Positions 22,718-30,576 of a DNA stretch of 37,739 bases are shown piece after piece. The translations under genes were made by a program, and so were the position numbers. Position 1 is the stretch's first letter, and every line of letters starts with the position of its first letter. This stretch comes from Phycisphaerae bacterium (GTDB lineage: Bacteria > Planctomycetota > Phycisphaerae > Phycisphaerales > SM1A02), in the NCBI GenBank assembly GCA_002709295.1, contig PAQL01000018.1, positions 1 to 37,739 on the forward strand, in the 5' to 3' direction. Under the pieces are notes generated by a model. That model searched no databases. It was given only the letters and a program-made list of their open reading frames with translations, and was not told the DNA's origin.

Positions 22718-22791
22718 AGGCCGAGGTGGGATTCGAACCCACGAATCACGGATTTGCAATCCGTTCCCTTAGTCCACTTGGGTACTCGGCC
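22718..22791 (-). tRNA. tRNA-Cys (GCA)
   Basis: Read on the minus strand, the acceptor stem GGCCGAG pairs with CTCGGCC, the anticodon arm CGGAT/ATCCG encloses the GCA anticodon (TTGCAAA loop), and the T arm has GGTTCGAATCCC. The gene is 74 nt with discriminator U; CCA is not encoded (TTC follows). It is preceded by a TATACT -10 box and followed within 4 nt by a strong terminator, so it is a monocistronic unit. Confidence 0.97.
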
Positions 22792-22806
22792 GCAGGTGGG
22801 TCACCC

Positions 22807-22812
22807 AGTATA
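22807..22812 (-). promoter_or_regulatory. -10 box TATACT of tRNA-Cys
   Basis: TATACT on the minus strand ends 15 nt before the mature 5' end of tRNA-Cys. No clear TTGACA lies at the right distance. Confidence 0.55.
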
Positions 22813-22906
22813 TCGGCTGCGGGAGAGCCGGCCTTGCGTGCAGAACCTGCGATCCGGCGGGTTTCCGACCGGCCGACCGGGACGCCCACCCCGGTCTCCG
22901 TGGTCT

Positions 22907-22912
22907 TACCAT
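22907..22912 (+). promoter_or_regulatory. -10-like hexamer, predicts leaderless transcript
   Basis: TACCAT ends 6 nt before the ATG at 22919. No Shine-Dalgarno sequence or -35 box is seen. Confidence 0.35.
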
Positions 22913-22918
22913 GCCCTC

Positions 22919-23830
22919 ATGCATGCACGATTCGCTCTCGTGGCCTTGTCGGGGCTCGTCGCACTCTCGGCGTCGACGGCCGAGGCACGGACCCAGGATT
23001 CGGAGGAGACGCCCGACCGGGATCCCGGAACGCCGGTTCGCCGGGTGGTCGTGCCCGAAGGCATGGATACCGGTGATCGCGCCCCGTTGCTGCGGGAGGG
23101 TGGTCTCTTCATCAAGGTGCCGGGTTCCATTCGAAGGGACGACGGTCTGGGCGTGCTCGTCTTCGAGCCCTCCTCCGCGGAGGGTTCCGGACTCCGGCGG
23201 GAACTGATTCTTCTTCCCAGCCGCGGTCTCGAGGATCTCGATCGTCAGCAGCGCACCGTCGACGGGGACGTGATGAAGGTGTCCCGCTACGAGATCAGCG
23301 GTCAGGTCCTGGTCTATCGAGGCCGGAACTTCCTGCTCCCCGAGGCGATCTTCCCGGTAGAGGACATCGGTTCGTCATCCGCATCCCCTCGGCCCGAGCA
23401 GGATGGAGAGGACGAGGCGGCTTCTCCTCCCACCGAGGAGGAAATCGATCGAATCGGCGAGGAACTCGAGCGTCGTCTGGAGGCCCGGATCGGATCGGTT
23501 CCACGGAGCCTCGATGTGCTGGAGGCCTCCCCGGCCCGTGGAGGCGCCATACCGACCGGCACCCGGTTCGTGGATCGTCGGGGCAGACTCTCGCGGGATC
23601 CGGCCAGCGGCGTCTGGAGGTTCGTGCTCTCGGGGGATGGAGGGGGCGCCGCTGCCAGCGTGGTCCTGCTTCCCTGCCTCGAACTGGAGCGCATCGAGCG
23701 TGCGGCCAGGCAGCAGGACATCGTCCGGCCGCGTCTGATCAGTGGAACCGTGACCAACTTCCGGGGTCGCAGCTACCTGCTCCCGACGATCTCCCGGCCC
23801 GCGATCGAAGGTCGTGGCCTGGGGTACTGA
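22919..23830 (+). CDS. Exported protein made of two similar halves
   Basis: The 303-residue protein has a signal peptide (MHARFALVALSGLVALSAST, cleavage after AEA). The mature part seems to be an internal duplication. Each half runs from a strand-rich opening through a hydrophobic LLP strand (ELILLPSRGLEDLDRQQ versus SVVLLPCLELERIERAARQQ), and ends in SGQVLVYRGRNFLLP versus SGTVTNFRGRSYLLP. A Glu/Asp/Ser-rich linker joins them. I recognise no family; it may be a periplasmic or surface beta-structured domain. The start is supported by the signal peptide and a TACCAT box 6 nt upstream. A hairpin follows the stop codon. Confidence 0.75.
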   Translation: MHARFALVALSGLVALSASTAEARTQDSEETPDRDPGTPVRRVVVPEGMDTGDRAPLLREGGLFIKVPGSIRRDDGLGVLVFEPSSAEGSGLRRELILLPSRGLEDLDRQQRTVDGDVMKVSRYEISGQVLVYRGRNFLLPEAIFPVEDIGSSSASPRPEQDGEDEAASPPTEEEIDRIGEELERRLEARIGSVPRSLDVLEASPARGGAIPTGTRFVDRRGRLSRDPASGVWRFVLSGDGGGAAASVVLLPCLELERIERAARQQDIVRPRLISGTVTNFRGRSYLLPTISRPAIEGRGLGY

Positions 23831-23831
23831 A

Positions 23832-23850
23832 GCCTTCGGGACCCGGAGGC
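23832..23850 (+). terminator. Hairpin after the duplicated-domain gene
   Basis: GCCT/AGGC and CGG/CCG stems with one T·G pair enclose a GAC loop, starting 1 nt after the stop codon at 23830. There is no T tract, so termination is only likely by position. Confidence 0.4.
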
Positions 23851-23930
23851 ATCCCATTCCGACTACCCTCTCACTCTCGTGATCGCGACGCGCGATCCAC
23901 GCGAAGAACGACTTGCAGCGGAGCCCGATT

Positions 23931-24437
23931 TTGAGTCATCCCCAGGCCACCATCGAGACCAACCATGGCACCATCACCGTCGAGCTCTGGGAGGACGTGG
24001 CTCCGAACCACGTCCGCAACATGCTCGAGCTCGGCGAACAGGGCTTCTACGACGGTCTCGGCTTCCACCGGATCCTTCCCGGCTTCGTGATCCAGGGAGG
24101 CTGTCCGAACACCAGGGAGGGCGCTGCGGGCATGCCCGGCACCGGCGGCCCCGGTCATCAGCTGAAGGCGGAGTTCAACGATCGCGCCCATGAGAAGGGT
24201 GTGCTTTCGATGGCCCGCTCCGCCGATCCGGACAGTGCGGGAAGTCAGTTCTTCATCTGCCTCGGTCGGGACAAGTGTCAGCATCTCGACGGCGAGTACA
24301 CCGCCTTCGGCAAGGTCGTGGACGGCCTCGACGTGGTGGACGCGATCGCCGGTGTGGACATCGATCCCCACAGCGGAGCTCCGACCGGCGAGATGCCGAG
24401 GATGGTCGGCGGCATCCACCCGATTTCCGCGGAGTAG
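23931..24437 (+). CDS. Cyclophilin-type peptidyl-prolyl isomerase (cytosolic)
   Basis: The 168-residue protein is a single cyclophilin domain. Landmarks are MLELGEQGFYDGLGFHRILP, GFVIQGGCPN, the catalytic region FHRI, GTGGPGH, MARSADPDSAGSQFFICL and DGEYTAFGKVVDGLDVV. It has no signal peptide, so it catalyses proline isomerisation during folding in the cytosol. I chose the TTG at 23931, giving MSHPQATIETNHG, because GGAG stands 7 nt upstream and the family begins there; an in-frame TTG at 23913 is the alternative. It converges with a second, exported cyclophilin gene, with 110 bp between them. Confidence 0.93.
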   Translation: MSHPQATIETNHGTITVELWEDVAPNHVRNMLELGEQGFYDGLGFHRILPGFVIQGGCPNTREGAAGMPGTGGPGHQLKAEFNDRAHEKGVLSMARSADPDSAGSQFFICLGRDKCQHLDGEYTAFGKVVDGLDVVDAIAGVDIDPHSGAPTGEMPRMVGGIHPISAE

Positions 24438-24547
24438 CGCCCCCGGGATCGTTCGGTCTCCACGTCCTCGAATCGTGCTCCGGCTTCCTCGGCCCGTGCC
24501 ACCGGTCCGTGGTGTCCGTTCGCCCTCGCGAGGAGGCTTCCGGGGCC

Positions 24548-25720
24548 TCAGCGGGGGCGTCGTTCAGGCGGTGCGTCGGATGTCGGGTGGACCCACCATT
24601 CGTCGATGCGGGACGAGGATCTGGGGATGCCGGGAACCAGCGGTTCCGCAGGCACCAGACGCATCAGGGCGATCCGCGGCGGATGGACCGGACGACCGCT
24701 CGAGGCGTCACCGATCTCGACGTCGGCGAGACGGGCGATCGGTTCCGCCCCCCGGCTGGCCCATCCGAAGGCGCAGTACTGCCCGTCGAGTCGAGCGGTG
24801 CCCTCTCTGGACAGACAGATGAACCACTGACTTCCCGCACTGTCGGGATGGTCGGCCCGGGCCATGGAGATCACTCCGAGGTCATGGGGCAGGTCCGACT
24901 CCTCCATCGGGAGGTCGTAGCCGGGACCTCCGTCCCCGGTGCCGCTGGGGTCGCCGCCCTGGATCACGAATCGACGGCCACTGGAGTCCATGTGCACCAC
25001 GCGGTGCACGAGGGTGTCCTCGTAGAACCCCTGTTCGGCGAGGAAACGGAAGTTCCATGCGGTGTTGGGCGCGGATTCCGGGGCGAGGTCGATCCGGATC
25101 TCCCCGAAATCGCTCTCCATCACGACGTCGCGATCGACGTAGGTGCGGAAACCGGAGAGGACGAGTTCCTCGCCCTCCTCCCAGTCGGGCGACTCCCGCA
25201 TCGCCTCGAGCCTCTTCACGTCCGCTTCCCGGGTCGGGTCGAGCAGATCGTCACCGAATGCGAAGATCCGGGTGTACCGCGTGCGCCCGTCGGGCCGGGT
25301 GTCCCGGACCGTCCGCACCGGGCGACGGCCCCGAAGGGGTTCGACCACGACGGGCGTGCCCACGGGGAGGCCGTCCGCGATGACCTGCACCCGGGCGGCT
25401 CGTTCCAGATCGAGGGTGACCGGCATCTCCCGACCCAGATCGAGCGGACCGGGTTCCAGTCCGCTGGCGCTGTCCAGGACCCGACCCTCTCCATCCAGCA
25501 GGACGAGCTGGAATCCATCTTCGGGAATCTCCGTCGTGCCCCGGAGGGAGAGGACCATGGGAATGGGTTTCCCGAGCCCGTGATACAGCCTCGACGGCAC
25601 CAGCATGTCCCCATCGATCCTTGCGAAGGGGGACGCCGGGCTCGGATCGGGGCCGATCGGGGATGCGCCGTTCAAGGCGAGGAGGACGGCGAGTGACTGG
25701 ATCACGGAAAGCAACGGCAT
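24548..25720 (-). CDS. Exported protein with C-terminal cyclophilin domain
   Basis: The 390-residue protein begins with a signal peptide (MPLLSVIQSLAVLLALNGAS). Residues of roughly 25-150 form a beta-rich domain that I do not recognise. The cyclophilin domain occupies about 200-365: SDFGEIRIDLAPESAPNT, FLAEQGFYEDTLVHRVV, RRFVIQGGDP, MARADHPDSAGSQWFICLS and LDGQYCAFGWA. Catalytic FHR is replaced by VHR in LVHRVV, so substrate binding may differ. It probably folds proteins outside the cytoplasm. AGGAG stands 7 nt before the ATG at 25720. It diverges from gatB (69 bp) and converges with the cytosolic cyclophilin. The frame is open far upstream, but that translation is antisense to gatB and is not coding. 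Confidence 0.9.
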   Translation of the reverse strand: MPLLSVIQSLAVLLALNGASPIGPDPSPASPFARIDGDMLVPSRLYHGLGKPIPMVLSLRGTTEIPEDGFQLVLLDGEGRVLDSASGLEPGPLDLGREMPVTLDLERAARVQVIADGLPVGTPVVVEPLRGRRPVRTVRDTRPDGRTRYTRIFAFGDDLLDPTREADVKRLEAMRESPDWEEGEELVLSGFRTYVDRDVVMESDFGEIRIDLAPESAPNTAWNFRFLAEQGFYEDTLVHRVVHMDSSGRRFVIQGGDPSGTGDGGPGYDLPMEESDLPHDLGVISMARADHPDSAGSQWFICLSREGTARLDGQYCAFGWASRGAEPIARLADVEIGDASSGRPVHPPRIALMRLVPAEPLVPGIPRSSSRIDEWWVHPTSDAPPERRPR

Positions 25721-25774
25721 GGGAACTCCTGTGGAGTCTCGAGAGTCGGGGCCGATCGGCACCCCGCGTCTTCG

Positions 25775-25780
25775 TAGAAT
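25775..25780 (+). promoter_or_regulatory. -10-like hexamer TAGAAT before gatB
   Basis: TAGAAT ends 9 nt before the ATG at 25790, so the transcript would have almost no leader. A GGGG run lies between box and start. The -35 region is poor. Confidence 0.4.
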
Positions 25781-25789
25781 GCGGGGATC

Positions 25790-27343
25790 ATGTCCACCGG
25801 CCTCACCCCTGACGATATCGCCCGAACCCACCTTCTCGTCGGTCTCGAGATCCATGTCGAGCTCACGACCCGCTCGAAGATGTTCACCCGGGCCGCGAAT
25901 CCGGCCTGTGCCGAGTTCGAGGATGCGGAGCCCAACACCCTCGTCGACCCCCTCGTCGCGGCATTGCCGGGCACCCTCCCCGTGATGAACCGGGCCGCGG
26001 TGGAGATGTCCGCACTGGTGGGGATGGCCCTTGGCTGCTCCATCGCCGAGCACGCGAAGTGGGATCGCAAGAACTACGTCTATCCCGATCTGCCCAAGGG
26101 ATATCAGATCAGCCAGTACGACCTCCCGCTCTGTTTCGACGGGGCGATCGACATTCCCTCCGACGATCCCGATCTCGGTGGGGGGATGAAGCGGATCGGC
26201 ATCATCCGGGCCCATCTCGAGGAGGACACCGGAAAGCTGGGGCACGAACTGCCCGGGGGGGGCACCTACGCCGGAAGCCTCGTCGATCTCAATCGGGCGG
26301 GGACCCCGCTCCTCGAGATCGTCACCGAGCCCGACTTCGACCGGGTGGAGGACGTGCTGACCTTCGCGAGGGAGCTGCGGTCGATCTGTCGCTTTCTCGG
26401 TGTCACCCAGGGGGTGATGCAGAAGGGCCACATGCGATTCGAGCCCAACATCAACCTGGTGATCGAGACCGTGGATGGACGGGAATTCAGGACTCCCGTG
26501 GTGGAGATCAAGAATCTCAACAGCTTCCGTGCGGTGGAGGGCGCCATCCGTCACGAGGAGAAGCGTCAGCTCGAGGAGTTCCTCGAGACCGGACGCACGA
26601 TGGGGCGTGGGATGAAGAGCACTCGCGGCTGGGACGATCAGAAGCTGGTCACCGTGCTCCAGCGTGAGAAGGAGGATGCTCACGACTACCGGTACTTCCC
26701 CGAGCCGGATCTGCTGCCCGTGGAGATGGATCAGGCCTGGCTCGATCGGATCAGAGCGTCGATCCCCGAGCTCCCGCTCGCGAGGCGGGCCCGCTACGCG
26801 GAGGACTATGGTCTCCCCGAGAAGGATGCCGCCGCCCTCCTCGATGAACGGTCGCTCTGTCTCTGGTACGAGCGGGTCGTCGATGCCCAGCTCGGGATGG
26901 ACGAGGCCCCCTCGGCTCATGACGCGGGTCACGACGCGGCGAAGCTGGTCCTGAACCAGATGGCGAAGCGGGGGAACGAGACCGGAGTCGGTCCCCACGA
27001 GATCGGACTGACCCCGGAACAGGTGGCGGAGCTTCTCAAACTGCGACGGGCCGGGACCGTGCCGCCCCAGGCGGTCGATCGTCTGCTGGAGCTGGCGGGG
27101 GATTCTCCGGATTCCATCGCATCGCTCGCGGAGGCCAACGGCCTCGTGGTGGTGCGCGACGAGGGGGCCATGGAGGGCTGGATCGATGCCGCCATCGAGG
27201 CCCAGCCCCAGGCCGCGGACGATGTCCGGAGTGGCAAGGACGCGGCGATCGGTCGACTGGTCGGTGCGGTGATGAAGGCCTCGGGCGGACAGGCCGATGC
27301 CAAGGAGGTCCGGGATCGACTCTTCGCAAGACTGCGAGGTTGA
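25790..27343 (+). CDS. gatB: Aspartyl/glutamyl-tRNA(Asn/Gln) amidotransferase subunit B
   Basis: GatB is the subunit of the GatCAB complex that activates Glu-tRNA(Gln) or Asp-tRNA(Asn) for amidation. The 517-residue protein has normal length and the family segments VGLEIHVEL, SKMFTRAANP, YPDLPKGYQISQYDLPLC, RAHLEEDTGKLGHE, DLNRAGTPLLEIVTEPD and EIKNLNSFRAVEGAI, followed by the GatB/YqeY C-terminal domain. The cysteine normally found in SKMFC is replaced by Thr here. It leads an operon with hpt and a PH-domain gene; gatA and gatC are not in this window. A TAGAAT box stands 9 nt before the ATG. Confidence 0.97.
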   Translation: MSTGLTPDDIARTHLLVGLEIHVELTTRSKMFTRAANPACAEFEDAEPNTLVDPLVAALPGTLPVMNRAAVEMSALVGMALGCSIAEHAKWDRKNYVYPDLPKGYQISQYDLPLCFDGAIDIPSDDPDLGGGMKRIGIIRAHLEEDTGKLGHELPGGGTYAGSLVDLNRAGTPLLEIVTEPDFDRVEDVLTFARELRSICRFLGVTQGVMQKGHMRFEPNINLVIETVDGREFRTPVVEIKNLNSFRAVEGAIRHEEKRQLEEFLETGRTMGRGMKSTRGWDDQKLVTVLQREKEDAHDYRYFPEPDLLPVEMDQAWLDRIRASIPELPLARRARYAEDYGLPEKDAAALLDERSLCLWYERVVDAQLGMDEAPSAHDAGHDAAKLVLNQMAKRGNETGVGPHEIGLTPEQVAELLKLRRAGTVPPQAVDRLLELAGDSPDSIASLAEANGLVVVRDEGAMEGWIDAAIEAQPQAADDVRSGKDAAIGRLVGAVMKASGGQADAKEVRDRLFARLRG

Positions 27344-27369
27344 TCGTGGGCGCATCGGAAAGGAAGCGG

Positions 27370-27921
27370 ATGCATCAGGATCTGGCAGAGGTACTTCTGG
27401 ACGAGGAGACGATCGCGGAACGGGTGGATCAGCTTGCTAAGCAGCTGGCGGCTCGACTCGACGACGTGGCCACGCGGGAGGAGCCCATCGTGATGCTGCC
27501 GGTGCTCACGGGAAGCCTCGTGTTCACCGCCGATCTCATCCGTCGCCTTCCTCACAAGCTCAGGCTCGACGTGGTCACCGTGTCGAGCTATCCGGGAACC
27601 GCCACCAGCAGCACCGGTGCGGCGATCCACTCTCCGCTTCCCGAGGATCTCGACGGTCGTCACGTCGTGGTGGTCGACGACATCTTCGACACCGGTCGGA
27701 CGATGGAGCTGCTCGACGGAGAACTCCGGGCCGCGGGCGCCAGTGGAGTCACCAGCGTGGTCCTGCTCGCCAAGCCGGCTCGACACGAGGTCGAGCTGCG
27801 TCCCGATCTGGTGGGTTTCGAGATTCCGGATGCCTTCGTGGTCGGATACGGACTGGATTACGACGGCCTCTACCGCAACCTGCCCTGCATCGGAACGCTG
27901 AGGCCGGAGCTGATCCGGTGA
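27370..27921 (+). CDS. hpt: Hypoxanthine phosphoribosyltransferase
   Basis: The enzyme salvages hypoxanthine or guanine with PRPP to IMP or GMP. The 183-residue protein shows the PRPP-binding motif DDIFDTGRT (103-111) after VVV, and the C-terminal DLVGFEIPDAFVVGYGLDYD followed by YRNLPCIGTL, which is diagnostic of the HPRT branch. ATG 27370 is preferred because AGGAAG stands 4-5 nt before it; GTG 27346 or TTG 27340 would add 8-10 residues. It follows gatB after 26 nt and overlaps the next start by 4 bp (GTGA). Confidence 0.95.
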   Translation: MHQDLAEVLLDEETIAERVDQLAKQLAARLDDVATREEPIVMLPVLTGSLVFTADLIRRLPHKLRLDVVTVSSYPGTATSSTGAAIHSPLPEDLDGRHVVVVDDIFDTGRTMELLDGELRAAGASGVTSVVLLAKPARHEVELRPDLVGFEIPDAFVVGYGLDYDGLYRNLPCIGTLRPELIR

Positions 27922-28502
27922 AGGTGGACGACTCCCGGGACCGGACCTCGTTCAGCGGGGAGGCGGATGCGGTCATCGCGACGAAGTCCCAGACGCCGCC
28001 GATGCTCGCCTCGATGCTGGACGACGGCGAGACCGTTCTCCTCGTCGCCCGTCCCAGCCTCTGGATGGTGCCGCTCTGGTCCCTCGAGGCCTTCGGCGTG
28101 ATCGCCGGACTGGTCTTCGCCTTCGCGTGGGCGGCGGGCTTCGAATGGTCCCCATGGACCGAGCAGCAGGCCTTCGGGTTCGGTCTGGTCACGATCGCCC
28201 TGCGACTGCTCTACCAGTCTCTGGACTGGGCGAATCGGCTCTACGTCCTGACCGATCGACGCGTCATCCGACGACGAGGCATTCTTCAGGTCGACGTCTT
28301 CGAGGCCAGGCTGGATCGGATCCAGCAGACCAGCGTTCTGCAGCTGGTCAGGGAACGTGCCTTCGGACTGGGCACCATCGCCTTCGCGACCGCGGGCACG
28401 AGCACCCTCGATGCCCTCTGGGAGGCGATCGCCGATCCCTTCGAGGTGCACAGCGAGGTGACCCGGGCGATCGGTCGATACGGTCGGGGTCCGGGCGTCT
28501 GA
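27918..28502 (+). CDS. Bacterial PH-domain membrane protein (YdbS/DUF304-like)
   Basis: The 194-residue protein begins with a polar segment, then two membrane helices (about 54-75 and 86-100), and ends in a bacterial PH (bPH2) domain: NRLYVLTDRRVIRRRGILQV, DVFEARLDRIQQTSVLQ and FGLGTIAFATAG. In this family the pleckstrin-like domain lies on the cytosolic face of the membrane; the ligand is unknown. The GTG start overlaps the hpt stop codon (GTGA), so translation is likely coupled. It converges with the membrane protein gene ending at 28512. Confidence 0.85.
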   Translation: MKVDDSRDRTSFSGEADAVIATKSQTPPMLASMLDDGETVLLVARPSLWMVPLWSLEAFGVIAGLVFAFAWAAGFEWSPWTEQQAFGFGLVTIALRLLYQSLDWANRLYVLTDRRVIRRRGILQVDVFEARLDRIQQTSVLQLVRERAFGLGTIAFATAGTSTLDALWEAIADPFEVHSEVTRAIGRYGRGPGV

Positions 28503-28511
28503 TCGGCGACG

Positions 28512-29489
28512 TCAGGGGGTCGTGGAATCGATGATCGAGGCGATCGATCGCCGGTCGACGATGGAGAGAGTCTGGAGGGATTCGGGGGCGATGATCATCA
28601 TTCCGGTCTCCGCACCTCCGGTTCCGAGGCCGACGGTTCGACCATCGGTCCGGGTCCCCACGAGCAGGATCCGATCCGCCTCCGGGGTGTCGATCACCAT
28701 GACGGGCAGTTCGCGTCGGATCACCGTGACCACACCCGCGCTGGCCGCCGCAAGGCCGACCGTGGTGACCGCGGTGGCGATGGCGATGGTGCCGCAGAGT
28801 CCCCGGACCCATCGTTCGGTCGGAAGACGGAACACGAGGACCGCGAGGAGGATCGCGAGGATCATCGCCACGCAATCGGTGGCGGCGACGTCCCGCAGGG
28901 AATCCGCCCATTCCGGGTTGCCGATCGCATCGTCCAGGGTGCTCCTGGTCCGACTGGAGGCGTGCACCCCGATCAGGATGTCGGCGCCGACCACGAGGGC
29001 CGCGGTCAGTCCGCTGGCCGCGGCCACCGCCGGAGCGGGGCGTTCCGCGCCCCGTCTTCGGGGACGTGCAGCGACCAGCCCGGCGATCGGCGGGATGGCG
29101 AGGGCGAGGGCCGCGGCGAAGAACAGGGGCTCGTCCACACCGCTCCGATAGAGCGAGTGCAGCATGACGATGGGCAGTTCCGCGCCGCTGACGAACGTCT
29201 CTCCGATGGGCCTGATCAAGGCGCCCGCGCCCAGCCAGTGGTCGATGCCGATCCGCTCGGCGATCGCTCCGATGACCAGCAGGCCGATGAGGGCCGCGGC
29301 ACTGGTGAAGGCGATGACGCCAAGTTGCACACCATCCCGAACCGGATCGTCCGGCGACGAGGATCCTCGTGCGAGGACCCTGCTCTTCGCCGCTCCCGAT
29401 GCGGCGGATCGAGACAGGGTCGTCGGTGGTGATGTCCGGGAGCTCTGGCTGCTCCGGACGGGATTCGAGGTCGTCTGATCCTTGCTCAT
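28512..29489 (-). CDS. Membrane protein of unknown function
   Basis: The 325-residue product starts with a Ser/Thr/Arg-rich cytosolic segment of about 55 residues and has four or so membrane helices (for example VIAFTSAAALIGLLVIGAIA and AMILAILLAVLVFRL). The C-terminus is a soluble domain of about 80 residues (ELPVMVIDTPEADRILLVGT..., MMIIAPESLQTLSIVDRRS), likely extracytoplasmic. I recognise no family. The C-terminal part reads like a bacterial biopolymer-transport/ExbD-type or regulator domain only weakly, so I do not assign it. ATG 29489 has GAGG about 7 nt upstream. It lies 37 bp downstream of the DnaJ-like gene and is probably in the same transcript. Confidence 0.7.
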   Translation of the reverse strand: MSKDQTTSNPVRSSQSSRTSPPTTLSRSAASGAAKSRVLARGSSSPDDPVRDGVQLGVIAFTSAAALIGLLVIGAIAERIGIDHWLGAGALIRPIGETFVSGAELPIVMLHSLYRSGVDEPLFFAAALALAIPPIAGLVAARPRRRGAERPAPAVAAASGLTAALVVGADILIGVHASSRTRSTLDDAIGNPEWADSLRDVAATDCVAMILAILLAVLVFRLPTERWVRGLCGTIAIATAVTTVGLAAASAGVVTVIRRELPVMVIDTPEADRILLVGTRTDGRTVGLGTGGAETGMMIIAPESLQTLSIVDRRSIASIIDSTTP

Positions 29490-29526
29490 GGATGGGCCTC
29501 GCCGGACCGGGGGCGGTCGCACGGGT

Positions 29527-30507
29527 TCAGTCGGTCTTGATCTCCGCCGCCCACGGGGTCTCGAGTCGCGGATCAGGCAGGCGCTGACCGAGGGATTCGA
29601 TGGCGGCACGGTCCTCGTCGTTCACTTCGTCGGCCGTCGGGGCCACGATCTCCAGAACCGCATAGAGATCTCCGCTGCGATCAGCGGCGTTGATCCCTCG
29701 ATCCCTGAGACGCAGCTTCGAACCGCTGCGGACTCCTGCGGGGATCTTCAGGCTCGCGGTGCCCTTCAGCAGGGGGACCGGGACTTCGGCCCCAAGGGCG
29801 GCTTCGGCGATCGTGATCGGCACCACCACCTCCAGATCCAGACCGTCCCGGACGAACCAGGGATGCCGTCCGACGCGAATCTGGAGCAGCAGGTCGCCGT
29901 CGGGACCGCCGCTGCGCCCTGGGAGTCCCTTCCCGCGGATCCGGAGGGTGGCCCCGTCGTTGATGCCGGCCGGAATCTTCACGTCCAGCTCGGTCGGTTC
30001 GCCGTCGATTCCTGAGAGTCTCAGCCGCTCGGTTCCTCCGAAGGCCGCGGTCGCGAATCCGATCTCGAGATCGTGTTCGAGATCCCGCCCCTTCATGGGA
30101 CCGGGACTCGGGCTCGGGCCGCCACCGCCTCCGAATCCGCCGAACCCGGAGAAGCCGCCGCCGCCGCGTCGAGCGCGTCCGCCGAAGGCCTCTCCGAAGA
30201 TCGACTCGAAATCATCGGGGGAGATGTCCTGCCAGGCTCCGGCCCCGGGGCCGCCGGCACCGGTCGCGCCGGGAGGCGGACCTTCCACGCCGGCGTGGCC
30301 GTACCGGTCGTACCTCTTCCGCTTCTCGGGATCGGACAGGACGTCGTAGGCGGACTGGATCTCGTTGAATCGATCCGCCGCGCCTTCGCTCTTGTTGAGA
30401 TCGGGGTGGTGCTCCCTCGCCAGCCGGCGATGGGCGGATTTGATCTCGTCCTCCGAGGCACCTCGGGGGATGCCGAGCACCTCATAATGATCGCGTTGAC
30501 CGGCCAT
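29527..30507 (-). CDS. DnaJ/CbpA-like cochaperone without zinc finger
   Basis: The 326-residue protein is a type II J-protein: a J domain at 6-68 with HPD at 34-36, a Gly-rich linker (about 76-135, with [16 protein letters not shown]), and two C-terminal beta domains. The CxxCxGxG zinc-finger repeats of DnaJ are absent. It should stimulate DnaK ATPase and deliver clients; CbpA is the closest well-known type. The end is a normal CTD with [28 protein letters not shown] box 6 nt before ATG 30507 predicts a leaderless transcript. It diverges from the polyferredoxin gene across 69 bp. Confidence 0.93.
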   Translation of the reverse strand: MAGQRDHYEVLGIPRGASEDEIKSAHRRLAREHHPDLNKSEGAADRFNEIQSAYDVLSDPEKRKRYDRYGHAGVEGPPPGATGAGGPGAGAWQDISPDDFESIFGEAFGGRARRGGGGFSGFGGFGGGGGPSPSPGPMKGRDLEHDLEIGFATAAFGGTERLRLSGIDGEPTELDVKIPAGINDGATLRIRGKGLPGRSGGPDGDLLLQIRVGRHPWFVRDGLDLEVVVPITIAEAALGAEVPVPLLKGTASLKIPAGVRSGSKLRLRDRGINAADRSGDLYAVLEIVAPTADEVNDEDRAAIESLGQRLPDPRLETPWAAEIKTD

Positions 30508-30513
30508 GAGTCG

Positions 30514-30519
30514 AGTATA
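30514..30519 (-). promoter_or_regulatory. -10 box TATACT, predicts leaderless dnaJ-like transcript
   Basis: TATACT on the minus strand ends 6 nt before the ATG at 30507. The identical hexamer serves tRNA-Cys, which supports its identity as a housekeeping -10 box. Confidence 0.5.
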
Positions 30520-30564
30520 CGGTTCCTTGGTCAGAGTACAGTTCGCGCCCGCCATGCTCCGACA

Positions 30565-30570
30565 TAGCAT
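30565..30570 (+). promoter_or_regulatory. -10-like hexamer TAGCAT before the polyferredoxin gene
   Basis: TAGCAT ends 6 nt before ATG 30577; TTCGCG at 30542-30547 is a weak -35 candidate 17 nt upstream. The transcript would be leaderless. Confidence 0.4.
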
Positions 30571-30576
30571 GAAGCC

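Noticed and set aside
22754-22918. N-terminal extension of the duplicated-domain gene
   Set aside because: It would start inside tRNA-Cys and precede a proper signal peptide; ATG 22919 is the better start.
25721-27355. Upstream extension of the exported cyclophilin gene across gatB
   Set aside because: The extension is antisense to gatB; a good AGGAG site and signal peptide mark the true start at 25720.
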